Source of the DNA: Flavobacterium soli DSM 19725
GTDB taxonomy: Bacteria; Bacteroidota; Bacteroidia; Flavobacteriales; Flavobacteriaceae
DNA length: 64,000 bases
Direction of reading: 5' to 3'
Assembly (NCBI RefSeq): GCF_000422705.1
Contig: NZ_KE383907.1
Coordinates: 119,033-183,032 of the forward strand
Under the pieces are notes generated by a model. That model did not search any database, was not told where the DNA came from, and saw nothing but the letters and a program-made list of their open reading frames with translations. The position numbers and the translations under genes are program-made. This document shows positions 8,834 through 16,967 of the stretch, piece by piece; the first letter of the stretch is position 1; each line of letters opens with the position of its first letter.

Positions 8834-9769
8834 ATGAAACAAACCACAAATTCAATATTGATGATTCGTCCTGTAGCTTTCAGGATGAACGAGCAAACAG
8901 CTGTAAATAATTATTATCAAAAAGTGCTTGACGGACTTTTACCAGCGACTGTAAATGCAAAAGCACAACAAGAATTTGATACTTTCGTAGAAAAGCTACG
9001 CAATGTTGGCGTTGATGTAACAGTTGTTGATGATACTCTGGATCCTGACACACCAGATTCTATTTTTCCGAACAATTGGATTTCATTTCACGAAAATGCA
9101 GATGTGGCTTTATATCCGATGTTCGCTGAAAACCGGAGAAAAGAACGCCGTGAGGAAATCTTGGATTTACTTGAAGAAAAAGGATTCCAAATTGATAATA
9201 TTGTAGATTATACCGAAGCAGAAACGGATGGTTTTTTCTTAGAAGGAACTGGAAGTTTGCTTTTGGATCGTGCCAATAAAAAAGCATATTGTGCTTTATC
9301 ACCAAGAGCCGATGAAGAATTATTTATCGAGTTTTGTGAAGATTTCGATTTAGCTCCCGTAATTTTTGAAGCCTTTCAAACGGTTGGTGGTGAACGAAAA
9401 CTCATTTATCATACCAATGTTATGATGTGTTTGGGCGAAACTTTTGCAGTTATTTGTGCAGATTGTATCGACGACAAGAAAGAAAGAAAAATGGTTCTGG
9501 ATAATCTGAAAGAAGATGGAAAAGAAATCATCTTGATTACAGAAGACCAGGTGAATAATTTTGCAGGAAATATGCTTGAAGTTCGTGGTGCAAATGATAA
9601 ACGCTATTTGGTCATGAGTGCTGCAGCTCATCAAAGCTTAACGCCAAAACAAATTGAGCAATTAGAAAAACATGCTGAAATTTTGAGCTCAAGCCTAGAT
9701 ACAATTGAAGCTTGTGGAGGTGGAAGTGCAAGATGCATGATGGCAGAAATTTTTCTTCCGAAAAATTAA
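8834..9769 (+). CDS. ctlX: CtlX-type citrulline/arginine-deiminase-related hydrolase
   Basis: A 311-residue protein with the features of the CtlX (citrulline utilisation hydrolase) branch of the arginine-deiminase superfamily: MIRPVAFRMNEQT near the start, PDSIFPNNWISFHE (about residues 75-88), FLEGTGSLLLDR (about 135-146), His in IYHTNVMMCLG (about 192) and a Cys close to the C-terminus in GGGSARCMMAEIF (about 301). Known family activity is C-N bond cleavage in guanidino or ureido compounds. It lies 68 bases after the DDAH-like gene in the same direction, with a strong hairpin between them, and ends at a shared bidirectional terminator. Confidence 0.88.
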   Translation: MKQTTNSILMIRPVAFRMNEQTAVNNYYQKVLDGLLPATVNAKAQQEFDTFVEKLRNVGVDVTVVDDTLDPDTPDSIFPNNWISFHENADVALYPMFAENRRKERREEILDLLEEKGFQIDNIVDYTEAETDGFFLEGTGSLLLDRANKKAYCALSPRADEELFIEFCEDFDLAPVIFEAFQTVGGERKLIYHTNVMMCLGETFAVICADCIDDKKERKMVLDNLKEDGKEIILITEDQVNNFAGNMLEVRGANDKRYLVMSAAAHQSLTPKQIEQLEKHAEILSSSLDTIEACGGGSARCMMAEIFLPKN

Positions 9770-9797
9770 ATCCAAAATACTATAAATCAAAAAAATT

Positions 9798-9844
9798 AAA
9801 TCCCAAATTCCAAGCTTTATAAGAGTGGGATTTGGGATTTTTCT
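9798..9844. terminator. Bidirectional terminator between convergent genes
   Basis: A 15-bp stem with one wobble/mismatch: AAATCCCAAATTCCA (9798-9812) with TGGGATTTGGGATTT (9826-9840). It has T runs on the plus side and A runs (T on the minus strand) on the other. It serves ctlX (+) and the DUF6607-like gene (-). Confidence 0.85.
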
Positions 9845-9860
9845 ATTGGAGTTTATAATT

Positions 9861-10757
9861 TTATTTTCTTACAAAGCTGTCAATTATTTTATCTGTTTCA
9901 GCTTTTGTAGCAGTTGGCTCTAAGGCAAATAAATAAGAAAAAAGTGTTTTTCTATCCACTTTCGCCTCAAGGCTCAGATCTTTATTTCGGTCAAAAACTG
10001 TTTGCCATTTTGCACGAACATTTTTCCACATTGCAGCATTTTCTTTCCAGAATTTCTGACCTGCAGCACATTTAGAATCTTCTACTTTTTTGTAATAGTC
10101 CGTTCCTTTTTCTTTTGCAATTATAATATCTTTGCCATCATCATCTCTCTGGATTTTTTCATTATCCTGATCATGAGTCCACCCTTGCTTGGTAACTTCA
10201 TGCACGTTAGTTCTTTTTAAAACATTATAATCTTCCCTGATTGTATGTTCTCTTCTTGGTAGTGGAGCATCCGTGATGTTTTCCCAGTAATGTCTTCCGT
10301 CAACGTGAACCCATGTTGCTGTTCCTTCATATCTCGGACTATCATCAACTTGATACACTCTTTGTGTCCATTGTCCTTTTACAGCCTCTTTTGGTAGTGT
10401 TTGAAACTTCCAGGTATTGTCTTTATAAAACTGATATAGTTTAGTGTTTTCAAACTCCCAATCCTGTCTCCAGTGCTTGATAATCATCGTGTCGCTCACA
10501 ATCAAAAGGTGTTGCATTACAATTTTATTCGGTTGGTCTTCTACCAATTCAACCCATTCCAATGCCTTTTCGTGTTTTGTTTTTGAAGGCTTGTAATTTT
10601 CGTCTTTCGTATAGTTGAAAGTCTCGGCAAAATTAAATTCTACTTCATAACAGCCACACATGGCTTTGATGGCTTTGATGTCTTCTTTTTTCTTGTCTTG
10701 AGCATTTCCGCTCAATGATAAAAGAGCAATAGCGGATACAGCAATCAGGTTTTTCAT
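9861..10757 (-). CDS. DUF6607-like secreted protein
   Basis: A 298-residue protein with a signal peptide (MKNLIAVSAIALLSLSGNAQ). The frame is open 10 codons further upstream to 10787, but starting at 10757 gives a clean signal peptide. The body contains MCGCYEVEFNFAETFNY, EWVELVED and GTATWVHVDGRHYWENITDAPLPRREHT, which I recognise as the DUF6607 family; no enzymatic function is established. It is transcribed divergently from a TonB receptor and HmuY pair and shares their promoter region, so a periplasmic role connected with haem or iron uptake is a reasonable inference. The lipocalin-like feel of the sequence is only an impression. Confidence 0.8.
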   Translation of the reverse strand: MKNLIAVSAIALLSLSGNAQDKKKEDIKAIKAMCGCYEVEFNFAETFNYTKDENYKPSKTKHEKALEWVELVEDQPNKIVMQHLLIVSDTMIIKHWRQDWEFENTKLYQFYKDNTWKFQTLPKEAVKGQWTQRVYQVDDSPRYEGTATWVHVDGRHYWENITDAPLPRREHTIREDYNVLKRTNVHEVTKQGWTHDQDNEKIQRDDDGKDIIIAKEKGTDYYKKVEDSKCAAGQKFWKENAAMWKNVRAKWQTVFDRNKDLSLEAKVDRKTLFSYLFALEPTATKAETDKIIDSFVRK

Positions 10758-10799
10758 TTTATTGATGTTTAAAAATTTCTGATGCAAAAATATTAAATT

Positions 10800-10865
10800 T
10801 ATTTAGAATAAGTAAAAATAACCTATATATTTGCAAAATAAATTTATTAAGACTTAATCTAAATA
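10800..10865. promoter_or_regulatory. Divergent promoter region with a pair of inverted 14-mers (candidate metal/iron operator)
   Basis: TATTTAGAATAAGT at 10800-10813 and ACTTAATCTAAATA at 10852-10865 are inverted copies of each other with 13 of 14 bases matching. Between them lies an exact -7 box, TATATTTG, at 10826-10833 on the plus strand. The second copy ends one base before the ATG of the TonB receptor gene. The arrangement suggests a repressor site that could control both the receptor operon and the divergent DUF6607-like gene. Fur-type control is an inference from the genes, not from a verified motif. Confidence 0.55.
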
Positions 10866-13010
10866 ATGAAAACCAAGTTACCCCTTTTTACATTGTTTTT
10901 TTGTTCTTTGTCTGTGTTTGGTCAAGAATTGGAAAAAGATTCTGTTGTGAATAATTTGTCGGAAGTTGTAATTACGGGACAGTTTGAGCCACAATCTTTA
11001 AAAAAATCTGTACACAACGTGAGAGTTATTACTAAAGAAGATATAAAACAACTAGCTGCTAATAATTTAGGAGATGTTTTAAATCAGTACTTAAATATTT
11101 CAATTAGAACAAGCGGTAGTGATGGTCGTTCAACGGTTTCTATGTTTGGTCTTGACTCACAATATTTTAAAATTTTAGTTGATAATGTTCCGTTGGTAAG
11201 TGATACAGGTTTAGGGGGCAACATTGACTTGACCCAAGTAAACCTAGACGACATTGAACAAATTGAAATTATAGAAGGTTCGATGGGAGTTACCCACGGA
11301 GCAAATGCTGTTACCGGAATTCTCAATATTATTACGAAGAAGAAATCGGCTTATAAATGGGAGATATCAGCAACTGCACAAGAGGAAACAGTCTCGGACG
11401 AGTTTGCTTTTTTTAACAAGGGAAGACATATCCAATCTGCCAAAATTTCTCGCAATATAGGTGAAAATCTTTTTGTAACTGTTGGTGGAAATAGAAACGA
11501 TTTTGCAGGCTTTTTCGATACCAGGCAAGGTAAAGATTACATTCAAAACGACGGATCAAGAGGATACAGTTGGCTTCCAAAAGAACAATTAACAGGGAAT
11601 GCATTTATAGGTTATACAAAAGCTGACTATAGGGTTTTCTATAAATTTGATTATTTTAAAGAGAACGTAGATTTCTACAATGCCGTAGTAGTGCCACAGG
11701 ATAATTATCCCTTTCCTGATACGCATTATGCAAATGACAGAAGGTATATTTCTAACAGATTTTACCATCATTTAAATTCCTACGGAAAGATATTTTCAAA
11801 ACTCAAGTATAATATTTCGCTTTCTCATCAGAAGCAATCACGTGATGTTGAGAAGTTTAATTATCTGATGGAAAGCAAACAAGAAACGGCTAACGATAGA
11901 CAAGTGTATCAATCTAAAGAAGTATTATATTCTACAGGAACCTTGAGTGATTTTTTTAATAGCAAAAAAGTAGATTTACAATTGGGCTATGAAATCGTAA
12001 ATGAAAAAGGTTTCTATGATGCAACTGCAGGAACTTTTAAAGATGATCAACAGCAAACCAAGGATGTCAGAAAACGCCTGGAAAATTATGATTTTTTTAG
12101 TGCTGCGGAAATAAATGTTACGGATAAATTTTCGCTTCGACCTGGATTTCGTTTTTCTTTTCAATCAAAATTTGATAATCAATATGCAACGTCTCTTGGA
12201 TTACGTTATTTATTTAGCAAAGGAATTGAAACGAGAGTTTCACTTGGAAAATCCTACAGAGCTCCAAATTTTGATGAACTTTATACCTACTTTGTAGATT
12301 CAAACCATGATCTTCAAGGCAATGAGAATTTGATTCCAGAAACAAGTACATCGTATGAGGTTAGTTTTAAAAAATCTACATTTTTCACTTCTGGGCTTCA
12401 ACTTTCAAATACGTTAGCTGTTACTTTTTTAGATGTTGATGATAGAATCAGTATGGTTTTAGAGCAAGTTACTCCTACTCAACAGTACAAATATTTAAAT
12501 ATCGATAAATATAAAATGTGGAATGTTTCTTCAACCCATCAACTTGCTCACAAAAACTGGAATGCAAAAGTTGGTTTGGCACTGGTAGGAATTTCTCAAA
12601 AAATTGATTTAGCTGCATTAAATGTTACTTCAGATGATAAGTTTCTCTATGCTTTGCAGATGAATTCTAATGTTTCGTATAAAATCTCAAAGAGGAATAC
12701 CTTGATTTCAGTTTATTATAAATATAATGGAAAGCAACAACAGTTTGTTTCTTCATCTGATAACAATGGAAATGCTGAATTTGCACTTTCAGAGCTTGAA
12801 GCTTATGGATGGATGGATGCGTCAATTAGAAAATCATTTTTCAAGAATCAATTTGAAGTTACCGTTGGAGCTAGAAACGTTTTAGATATTCAAAGCGTTC
12901 AACTCACACAAGCAGGCTCAACAGGCGTTCATGCTGCAGGATCTGATATCCTTTTAGGATATGGACGTTCTTATTTTCTTAAACTCTCGTATAACCTTAA
13001 TTTTAATTAA
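10866..13010 (+). CDS. TonB-dependent outer-membrane receptor (haem-uptake type, HmuR-like)
   Basis: A 714-residue protein with a signal peptide (about residues 1-19), a TonB-box-like start (LSEVVITGQF), a plug domain (about 40-160, with GDVLNQYLNISIRTSG and IEIIEGSMGVTHGANAVTGILNIITKK) and a C-terminal beta-barrel ending in an aromatic residue (SYNLNFN). The next gene, 6 bases on, encodes an HmuY-family lipoprotein, the classic partner of the Porphyromonas HmuR haem receptor, so haem is the most likely ligand; substrate assignment rests on that context. An inverted operator-like pair flanks its promoter, consistent with iron-responsive control. Confidence 0.9.
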   Translation: MKTKLPLFTLFFCSLSVFGQELEKDSVVNNLSEVVITGQFEPQSLKKSVHNVRVITKEDIKQLAANNLGDVLNQYLNISIRTSGSDGRSTVSMFGLDSQYFKILVDNVPLVSDTGLGGNIDLTQVNLDDIEQIEIIEGSMGVTHGANAVTGILNIITKKKSAYKWEISATAQEETVSDEFAFFNKGRHIQSAKISRNIGENLFVTVGGNRNDFAGFFDTRQGKDYIQNDGSRGYSWLPKEQLTGNAFIGYTKADYRVFYKFDYFKENVDFYNAVVVPQDNYPFPDTHYANDRRYISNRFYHHLNSYGKIFSKLKYNISLSHQKQSRDVEKFNYLMESKQETANDRQVYQSKEVLYSTGTLSDFFNSKKVDLQLGYEIVNEKGFYDATAGTFKDDQQQTKDVRKRLENYDFFSAAEINVTDKFSLRPGFRFSFQSKFDNQYATSLGLRYLFSKGIETRVSLGKSYRAPNFDELYTYFVDSNHDLQGNENLIPETSTSYEVSFKKSTFFTSGLQLSNTLAVTFLDVDDRISMVLEQVTPTQQYKYLNIDKYKMWNVSSTHQLAHKNWNAKVGLALVGISQKIDLAALNVTSDDKFLYALQMNSNVSYKISKRNTLISVYYKYNGKQQQFVSSSDNNGNAEFALSELEAYGWMDASIRKSFFKNQFEVTVGARNVLDIQSVQLTQAGSTGVHAAGSDILLGYGRSYFLKLSYNLNFN

Positions 13011-13016
13011 TATATC

Positions 13017-14429
13017 ATGAAAAAAAATCTCTTTTTTATTCTATTCGCTTCTTTGCTAGCTTTCACGGCATGTAATGACGATGATAGTACAACAAGTACT
13101 CCAATTTCTATTGCATTTTCTGTTCCGTCATTAAATTTGACTGATGACACAACAGCGGTTCAACTTTTATTTTCTGAGCCAACTCCATCTGCTGGATTTG
13201 TAACGCTTACTTATAATGCAACTGCTGTAACTTATGGAACAGATTTTACAACTGTTCCTGCTGTTGAAGACAATAAAATTGTTGTTCCTTTTGAAGCGAA
13301 TGTTACTTCAACTTCTTTCGCTTTCAATAAATTAATTAATGCGATCGAAGGACAAGTGAAAAATGTAGTTTTTACTATTTCTGAAGTTTCTTTTGATACT
13401 ACTGTTGAAGGAAATACTACAATTCAGTTAAACTTTAATGAAACAGCTTCATTAGGTGCCGCTTTGGCTGCGGAAGTTGGAGGTGCCACACAACCGAACC
13501 AAGTTTATATCGATTTGAGTAGTGGAGCAATGACAACCGCACCAAGAGTTTCTTGGGATTTAGGTTTTTATTCAGGGTCTGAATTTAGAGTTGCATTAAA
13601 CGGTTCGGTTAAAATGTCTGCAAAGCAACTTCAAACTACTAATATAGATTTAGTTCAAGAAGAAGATTTGACAATGATTATTGCTCAAGGCCAAGGTGTT
13701 GCTAACCAAATTGATAACCCGTCTGGAGAAATTACTGGCGAAACTGGTACTGCTATTGCTGAAATCTCTGAAAATGATACAGACAATAAAGTATATTTGA
13801 TCAACATGGGAAGTAACCCTGCAACTACGGCTCCAGCAGTTGGGTCTGAAGGTTCTGCATCTGGTTCATCAAGAGGGTGGAAAAAAGTAAGAATTTTGAA
13901 AAGTGGAAATGATTATAAAGTTCTTTATGCTGATATAAATGCTACAACCCACCAAGAAATTACAATTACTAAAAATAATGCATTCAACTTTACATTCTTA
14001 AGTTTTGCAAATGGTATTGTAAATGTTGAACCACAAAAAACACAGTGGGATATCAATTTTACAACTTTTACAAATTTGTTAGGAGGAACGACTCCTTATT
14101 ATTTTCCAGATTTCGTTGTAAATAATGTAAAAGGTGGAGCCAAAACATATCAGGTTTTAACAGCAGATTTTACTTATGATAATTTCACGAAGGCAAATGT
14201 AGTTGAAGCAAACTTCAATAATGATCAAAGAAATATTGGTTCTAGCTGGAGAAGTACTTCTGTAACAGGAGGTGATGGAGTACCTGTATCTCAATTTGTA
14301 TTAAAAACGGATCGTTTCTATGTGATTAAAGATCCAGCAGGAAACATTTACAAATTGAAATTTACAGGTGGAGCAAGTGAATCAGGAGAAAGAGGATATC
14401 CAACTTTCCAATATTCATTATTACAATAA
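13017..14429 (+). CDS. hmuY: HmuY-family haem-binding lipoprotein
   Basis: A 470-residue protein with a lipoprotein signal (LLAFTAC, lipobox Cys about residue 19) followed by an acidic DDDD stretch. An N-terminal beta-rich domain of about 120 residues precedes an HmuY-like domain from about 150 to the end; the diagnostic pieces are RVSWDLGFYSGSEFRVALNGSVKM, here cited as RVSWDLGFYSG, and KTQWDINFTTFTN, with a late YKLKFTGGAS. HmuY proteins capture haem outside the cell and hand it to the TonB receptor encoded just upstream. This protein is about twice the length of P. gingivalis HmuY because of the extra N-terminal domain. Haem ligands were not identified. Confidence 0.87.
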   Translation: MKKNLFFILFASLLAFTACNDDDSTTSTPISIAFSVPSLNLTDDTTAVQLLFSEPTPSAGFVTLTYNATAVTYGTDFTTVPAVEDNKIVVPFEANVTSTSFAFNKLINAIEGQVKNVVFTISEVSFDTTVEGNTTIQLNFNETASLGAALAAEVGGATQPNQVYIDLSSGAMTTAPRVSWDLGFYSGSEFRVALNGSVKMSAKQLQTTNIDLVQEEDLTMIIAQGQGVANQIDNPSGEITGETGTAIAEISENDTDNKVYLINMGSNPATTAPAVGSEGSASGSSRGWKKVRILKSGNDYKVLYADINATTHQEITITKNNAFNFTFLSFANGIVNVEPQKTQWDINFTTFTNLLGGTTPYYFPDFVVNNVKGGAKTYQVLTADFTYDNFTKANVVEANFNNDQRNIGSSWRSTSVTGGDGVPVSQFVLKTDRFYVIKDPAGNIYKLKFTGGASESGERGYPTFQYSLLQ

Positions 14430-14506
14430 ATTTTAAAATGCCACGATCAAAACCTATTAAAAGCAGTTTTTTTGTTTGAATTATTTATAGTTTAGTTAGT
14501 GAGAAG

Positions 14507-14533
14507 CCTTCGCCCCCCAGCGAAGGTTTTTTT
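14507..14533 (+). terminator. Terminator of the haem-uptake operon
   Basis: Stem CCTTCGC (14507-14513) with GCGAAGG (14520-14526), then seven T residues. The T tract overlaps the stop codon of the convergent marC-like gene. Confidence 0.85.
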
Positions 14534-15164
14534 ATGACATTAAATTCCCTTTGATGATTGAGACAATCGCACTCACGATATATTGGATACCAATTGCGAT
14601 TACAATAAAACCAACAATTCTAGAAATTGCCACAATCCCGGAAGCGCCAAGGATTTTAGACAAATAATGAGCACTTCTTAGAATGATAAAAATAGAAAAG
14701 GCAACAGCCAAAATAGCCAAACTTGCTATGATAATTTCATGTGTTTCCTGATGGTCTTGGTAAAAGGCAATCAAAAGCGAAATCGAACCTGGACCGGCCA
14801 ACATCGGAATTGCCAATGGTGTCAAGGCAATATCGTTACGGTTTTGAACATCGTTTTCTACTTTTTTATTGATACCGCGTGTCTTTTTGAATTTACCCGT
14901 CAATAAAGAAAATCCCGAACTCACGATAATCAAACCACCGGCAATTCGCAAAGCTTCAATGCTTATTCCGAAAAAATCCAGAACATATTGCCCTACAAAA
15001 AAAGAAATAATCAAGATGATAAAAACATCAATCGCCGTCCATAATGAAATTCTCGAACGTTCCTTTTTATCGTCATGTTGCGTCAATCCAACAAAAATTG
15101 GCACCGTTCCAATGGGATTCAAAACAGAAAAAAGCGCGGCAAAGATGTAAATAAATAATTCCAT
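14532..15164 (-). CDS. MarC-family integral membrane protein
   Basis: A 210-residue protein with about six hydrophobic segments, starting MELFIYIFAALFSVLNPIGTVPIF and containing RIAGGLIIVSSGFSLLTGK and PLAIPMLAGPGSISLLIAF, all typical of MarC/NAAT proteins. The family was once linked to multiple antibiotic resistance, but its transport role remains poorly defined. A TAATTTTG -7 box on the minus strand (15175-15182) precedes it closely. It is monocistronic, and its stop codon lies in the terminator of the converging hmuY operon. Confidence 0.93.
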   Translation of the reverse strand: MELFIYIFAALFSVLNPIGTVPIFVGLTQHDDKKERSRISLWTAIDVFIILIISFFVGQYVLDFFGISIEALRIAGGLIIVSSGFSLLTGKFKKTRGINKKVENDVQNRNDIALTPLAIPMLAGPGSISLLIAFYQDHQETHEIIIASLAILAVAFSIFIILRSAHYLSKILGASGIVAISRIVGFIVIAIGIQYIVSAIVSIIKGNLMS

Positions 15165-15174
15165 AGTTTTTTTG

Positions 15175-15182
15175 CAAAATTA
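15175..15182 (-). promoter_or_regulatory. Putative -7 box of the marC-like gene
   Basis: On the minus strand this reads TAATTTTG, an exact TAnnTTTG match 10 bases before the start codon, implying a very short leader. Confidence 0.5.
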
Positions 15183-15262
15183 GGGTTTCAGCGTTTGGGT
15201 ATTCGTAAAGTTATGAATAAATAATTATTACCCTACTGGAAAATATTTTTTTTTAAAAACCC

Positions 15263-15270
15263 TATATTTG
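15263..15270 (+). promoter_or_regulatory. Putative -7 box
   Basis: TATATTTG, an exact TAnnTTTG match, 17 bases before ATG 15288. Confidence 0.55.
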
Positions 15271-15287
15271 TCGAAAGCCATAACCTG

Positions 15288-16406
15288 ATGAAAAAAAGCT
15301 ACAAAAAGTTCCTGTTGTTTTTAATTCTTTTATCCAATATTACAGTACAATCTCAACTTATAGAAGGTACTATTTTGGATAGTAAAACCAAGGAAACGCT
15401 TCCCGGTGCTACTGTCTATCTTGACGGAACGACCATCTCGACCATCACCGATACCAATGGATATTTTAAAATAAATACCAAGGGTAATAATGCAACTTTG
15501 GTAGTGAGTTTTATAGGATATTCGACTTATAGGCTTGATAATCCGTTACAGTATGTCAATAAAAAACTCAAAGTGATGTTGGTTGAAGAATCCATAAGTT
15601 TGGATGAGGTTGTCGTTGGAAAAGGGCCTTTCAGCCGAAAACAAATGATGAAGGTTTTCAGGGAACAATTTCTGGGTGAATCAAAGGCAGGAAGATCTTG
15701 CAAAATCTTGAACGAAGATGATATTGTGTTGTATTATGATGTTTCCACTAACACTCTGAATGCTTCGGCACGAAATCCACTGAAAATCATCAATAAGCAT
15801 CTAGATTATGAAGTCAATTTTGATTTGGAGGAACTCATTGTACAATACAATTATAAAAGCTTAGACAAGTTCAACCAAAGCCGAAGCTATTTCTCGGGTA
15901 CAACCTTTTATAAGGATATGTCAAAAAACAATCGGGCCGATAAAAAGCGTCGTGAAACCTTTTATGGTTCGGCTACACATTTTGCCCTTACAGTGGCAAA
16001 TGAAGCATGGGAAAAAGAAGACATCAGGCTTTTTGTTGAGGGTTGGCCAGTGAATCCAAAGGACTATTTCAAAGTGAAAGACACGCTTGGAGTCAAGCAA
16101 GTAACCCTGATAAAAGAGCCACAAAAGGAAGTCAAAGACTTTACTTTGGATAAAAGTCCTTCCAATAACGTCACCTTTACAGATAAAGGAAAAACAAAAT
16201 TAGTGAAGGTAAATTTTAATATTCTCTATAAAAAGGAGCATCAGTCGATAGTTGAATTTGTCGACAAAGTAATATATGTAGATGAAAACGGCAACTATTC
16301 TCCCATCTATGGCATCCTTTATGGCGGTTACATCGGGACTCTAAAAGCAGGCAATATGTTACCCATAGATTATTATCAAGTTATTAAAGAAATGCAAAAG
16401 GGATAA
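15288..16406 (+). CDS. Carboxypeptidase-regulatory-like domain protein of unknown function
   Basis: A 372-residue exported protein with a signal peptide (about residues 1-23) and an N-terminal CarboxypepD_reg-like beta-sandwich (about 24-110: LIEGTILDSKTKETLPGATVYLDG, cited as IEGTILDSKTKETLPGA, then FIGYSTYRL and EESISLDEVVVG). This resembles the N-terminal extension of SusC-like receptors but has no plug or barrel. The remaining 260 residues are not recognised; they are basic and beta-rich. Proteins of this build are common in Flavobacteriaceae as periplasmic or outer-membrane-associated hypotheticals. The gene may be co-transcribed with the small CoA-binding gene 42 bases downstream. Confidence 0.82.
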   Translation: MKKSYKKFLLFLILLSNITVQSQLIEGTILDSKTKETLPGATVYLDGTTISTITDTNGYFKINTKGNNATLVVSFIGYSTYRLDNPLQYVNKKLKVMLVEESISLDEVVVGKGPFSRKQMMKVFREQFLGESKAGRSCKILNEDDIVLYYDVSTNTLNASARNPLKIINKHLDYEVNFDLEELIVQYNYKSLDKFNQSRSYFSGTTFYKDMSKNNRADKKRRETFYGSATHFALTVANEAWEKEDIRLFVEGWPVNPKDYFKVKDTLGVKQVTLIKEPQKEVKDFTLDKSPSNNVTFTDKGKTKLVKVNFNILYKKEHQSIVEFVDKVIYVDENGNYSPIYGILYGGYIGTLKAGNMLPIDYYQVIKEMQKG

Positions 16407-16448
16407 AAACTTCCGTCAGGAAACAGTAATTTTACAAAAAAAATCAAC

Positions 16449-16814
16449 ATGAAAAATAAGAAAACCCTGGTGCTCGGTGCTTCCGAAAATCCATCACGAT
16501 ATTCCAATATGGCCATCAAGAAACTTTTGGCAAACGACCAATCTGTTGTAGCAATCGGTCAAAAAGAAGCCGAAGTAGAAGGTGTGAAAATCCAAACCAA
16601 GCAAATACCTTTCACGAATATCAACACCGTGACGCTATACCTCAATCCGCAACGTCAAAGGGATTATTACAATTATATAGTAGGGCTGCAACCCAAACGT
16701 GTCATCTTCAATCCAGGAACCGAAAATCCAGAATTCTATCAATTATTGAAGCTCAACAACATTCAAGTCGAAATCGCTTGTACACTCGTTTTGCTATCGA
16801 TGAAACAGTACTAA
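16449..16814 (+). CDS. Small CoA-binding domain protein (CoA_binding_2 family)
   Basis: A 121-residue cytoplasmic protein with a complete Rossmann-like CoA_binding_2 domain: KKTLVLGASENPSRYSNMA at the start, GVKIQTKQIPF in the middle and PKRVIFNPGTENPEF before the C-terminus. Family members resemble the CoA-binding domain of succinyl-CoA synthetase but lack catalytic parts; their role is undefined. It is followed by a palindromic intergenic repeat. Confidence 0.88.
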   Translation: MKNKKTLVLGASENPSRYSNMAIKKLLANDQSVVAIGQKEAEVEGVKIQTKQIPFTNINTVTLYLNPQRQRDYYNYIVGLQPKRVIFNPGTENPEFYQLLKLNNIQVEIACTLVLLSMKQY

Positions 16815-16834
16815 AAAATCTTTTTTATAGTTTG

Positions 16835-16937
16835 GAGCGAATCGCTCGGGCTTTTTTGGAAACCATTTTCCCGCTTTCCACTACTATCTTTTTGTTCCGA
16901 ACCCCGGAACAAAAAGTATAGTAGCTCCAATCGGGGC
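16835..16937. repeat. Intergenic palindromic repeat element
   Basis: The stretch holds a small hairpin, GAGCG (16835-16839) with CGCTC (16843-16847), followed by CGGGCTTTTTT. A long hairpin follows: TACTATCTTTTTGTTCCG (16882-16899) pairs with CGGAACAAAAAGTATAGTA (16905-16923) with one bulged base. Flanking words TTCCCGCTTTCCACTAC and GTAGCTCCAATCGGGGCTA complete it. This resembles a dispersed intergenic repeat I recall from Flavobacterium genomes (CCCGCTTTCCGCT...AATCGGGGCTA around a CTTTTTG palindrome). It lies between convergent genes and could also serve as terminator for both. Confidence 0.7.
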
Positions 16938-16967
16938 TATTTAAAAATCCATTTTTTCTCCAGAAAC

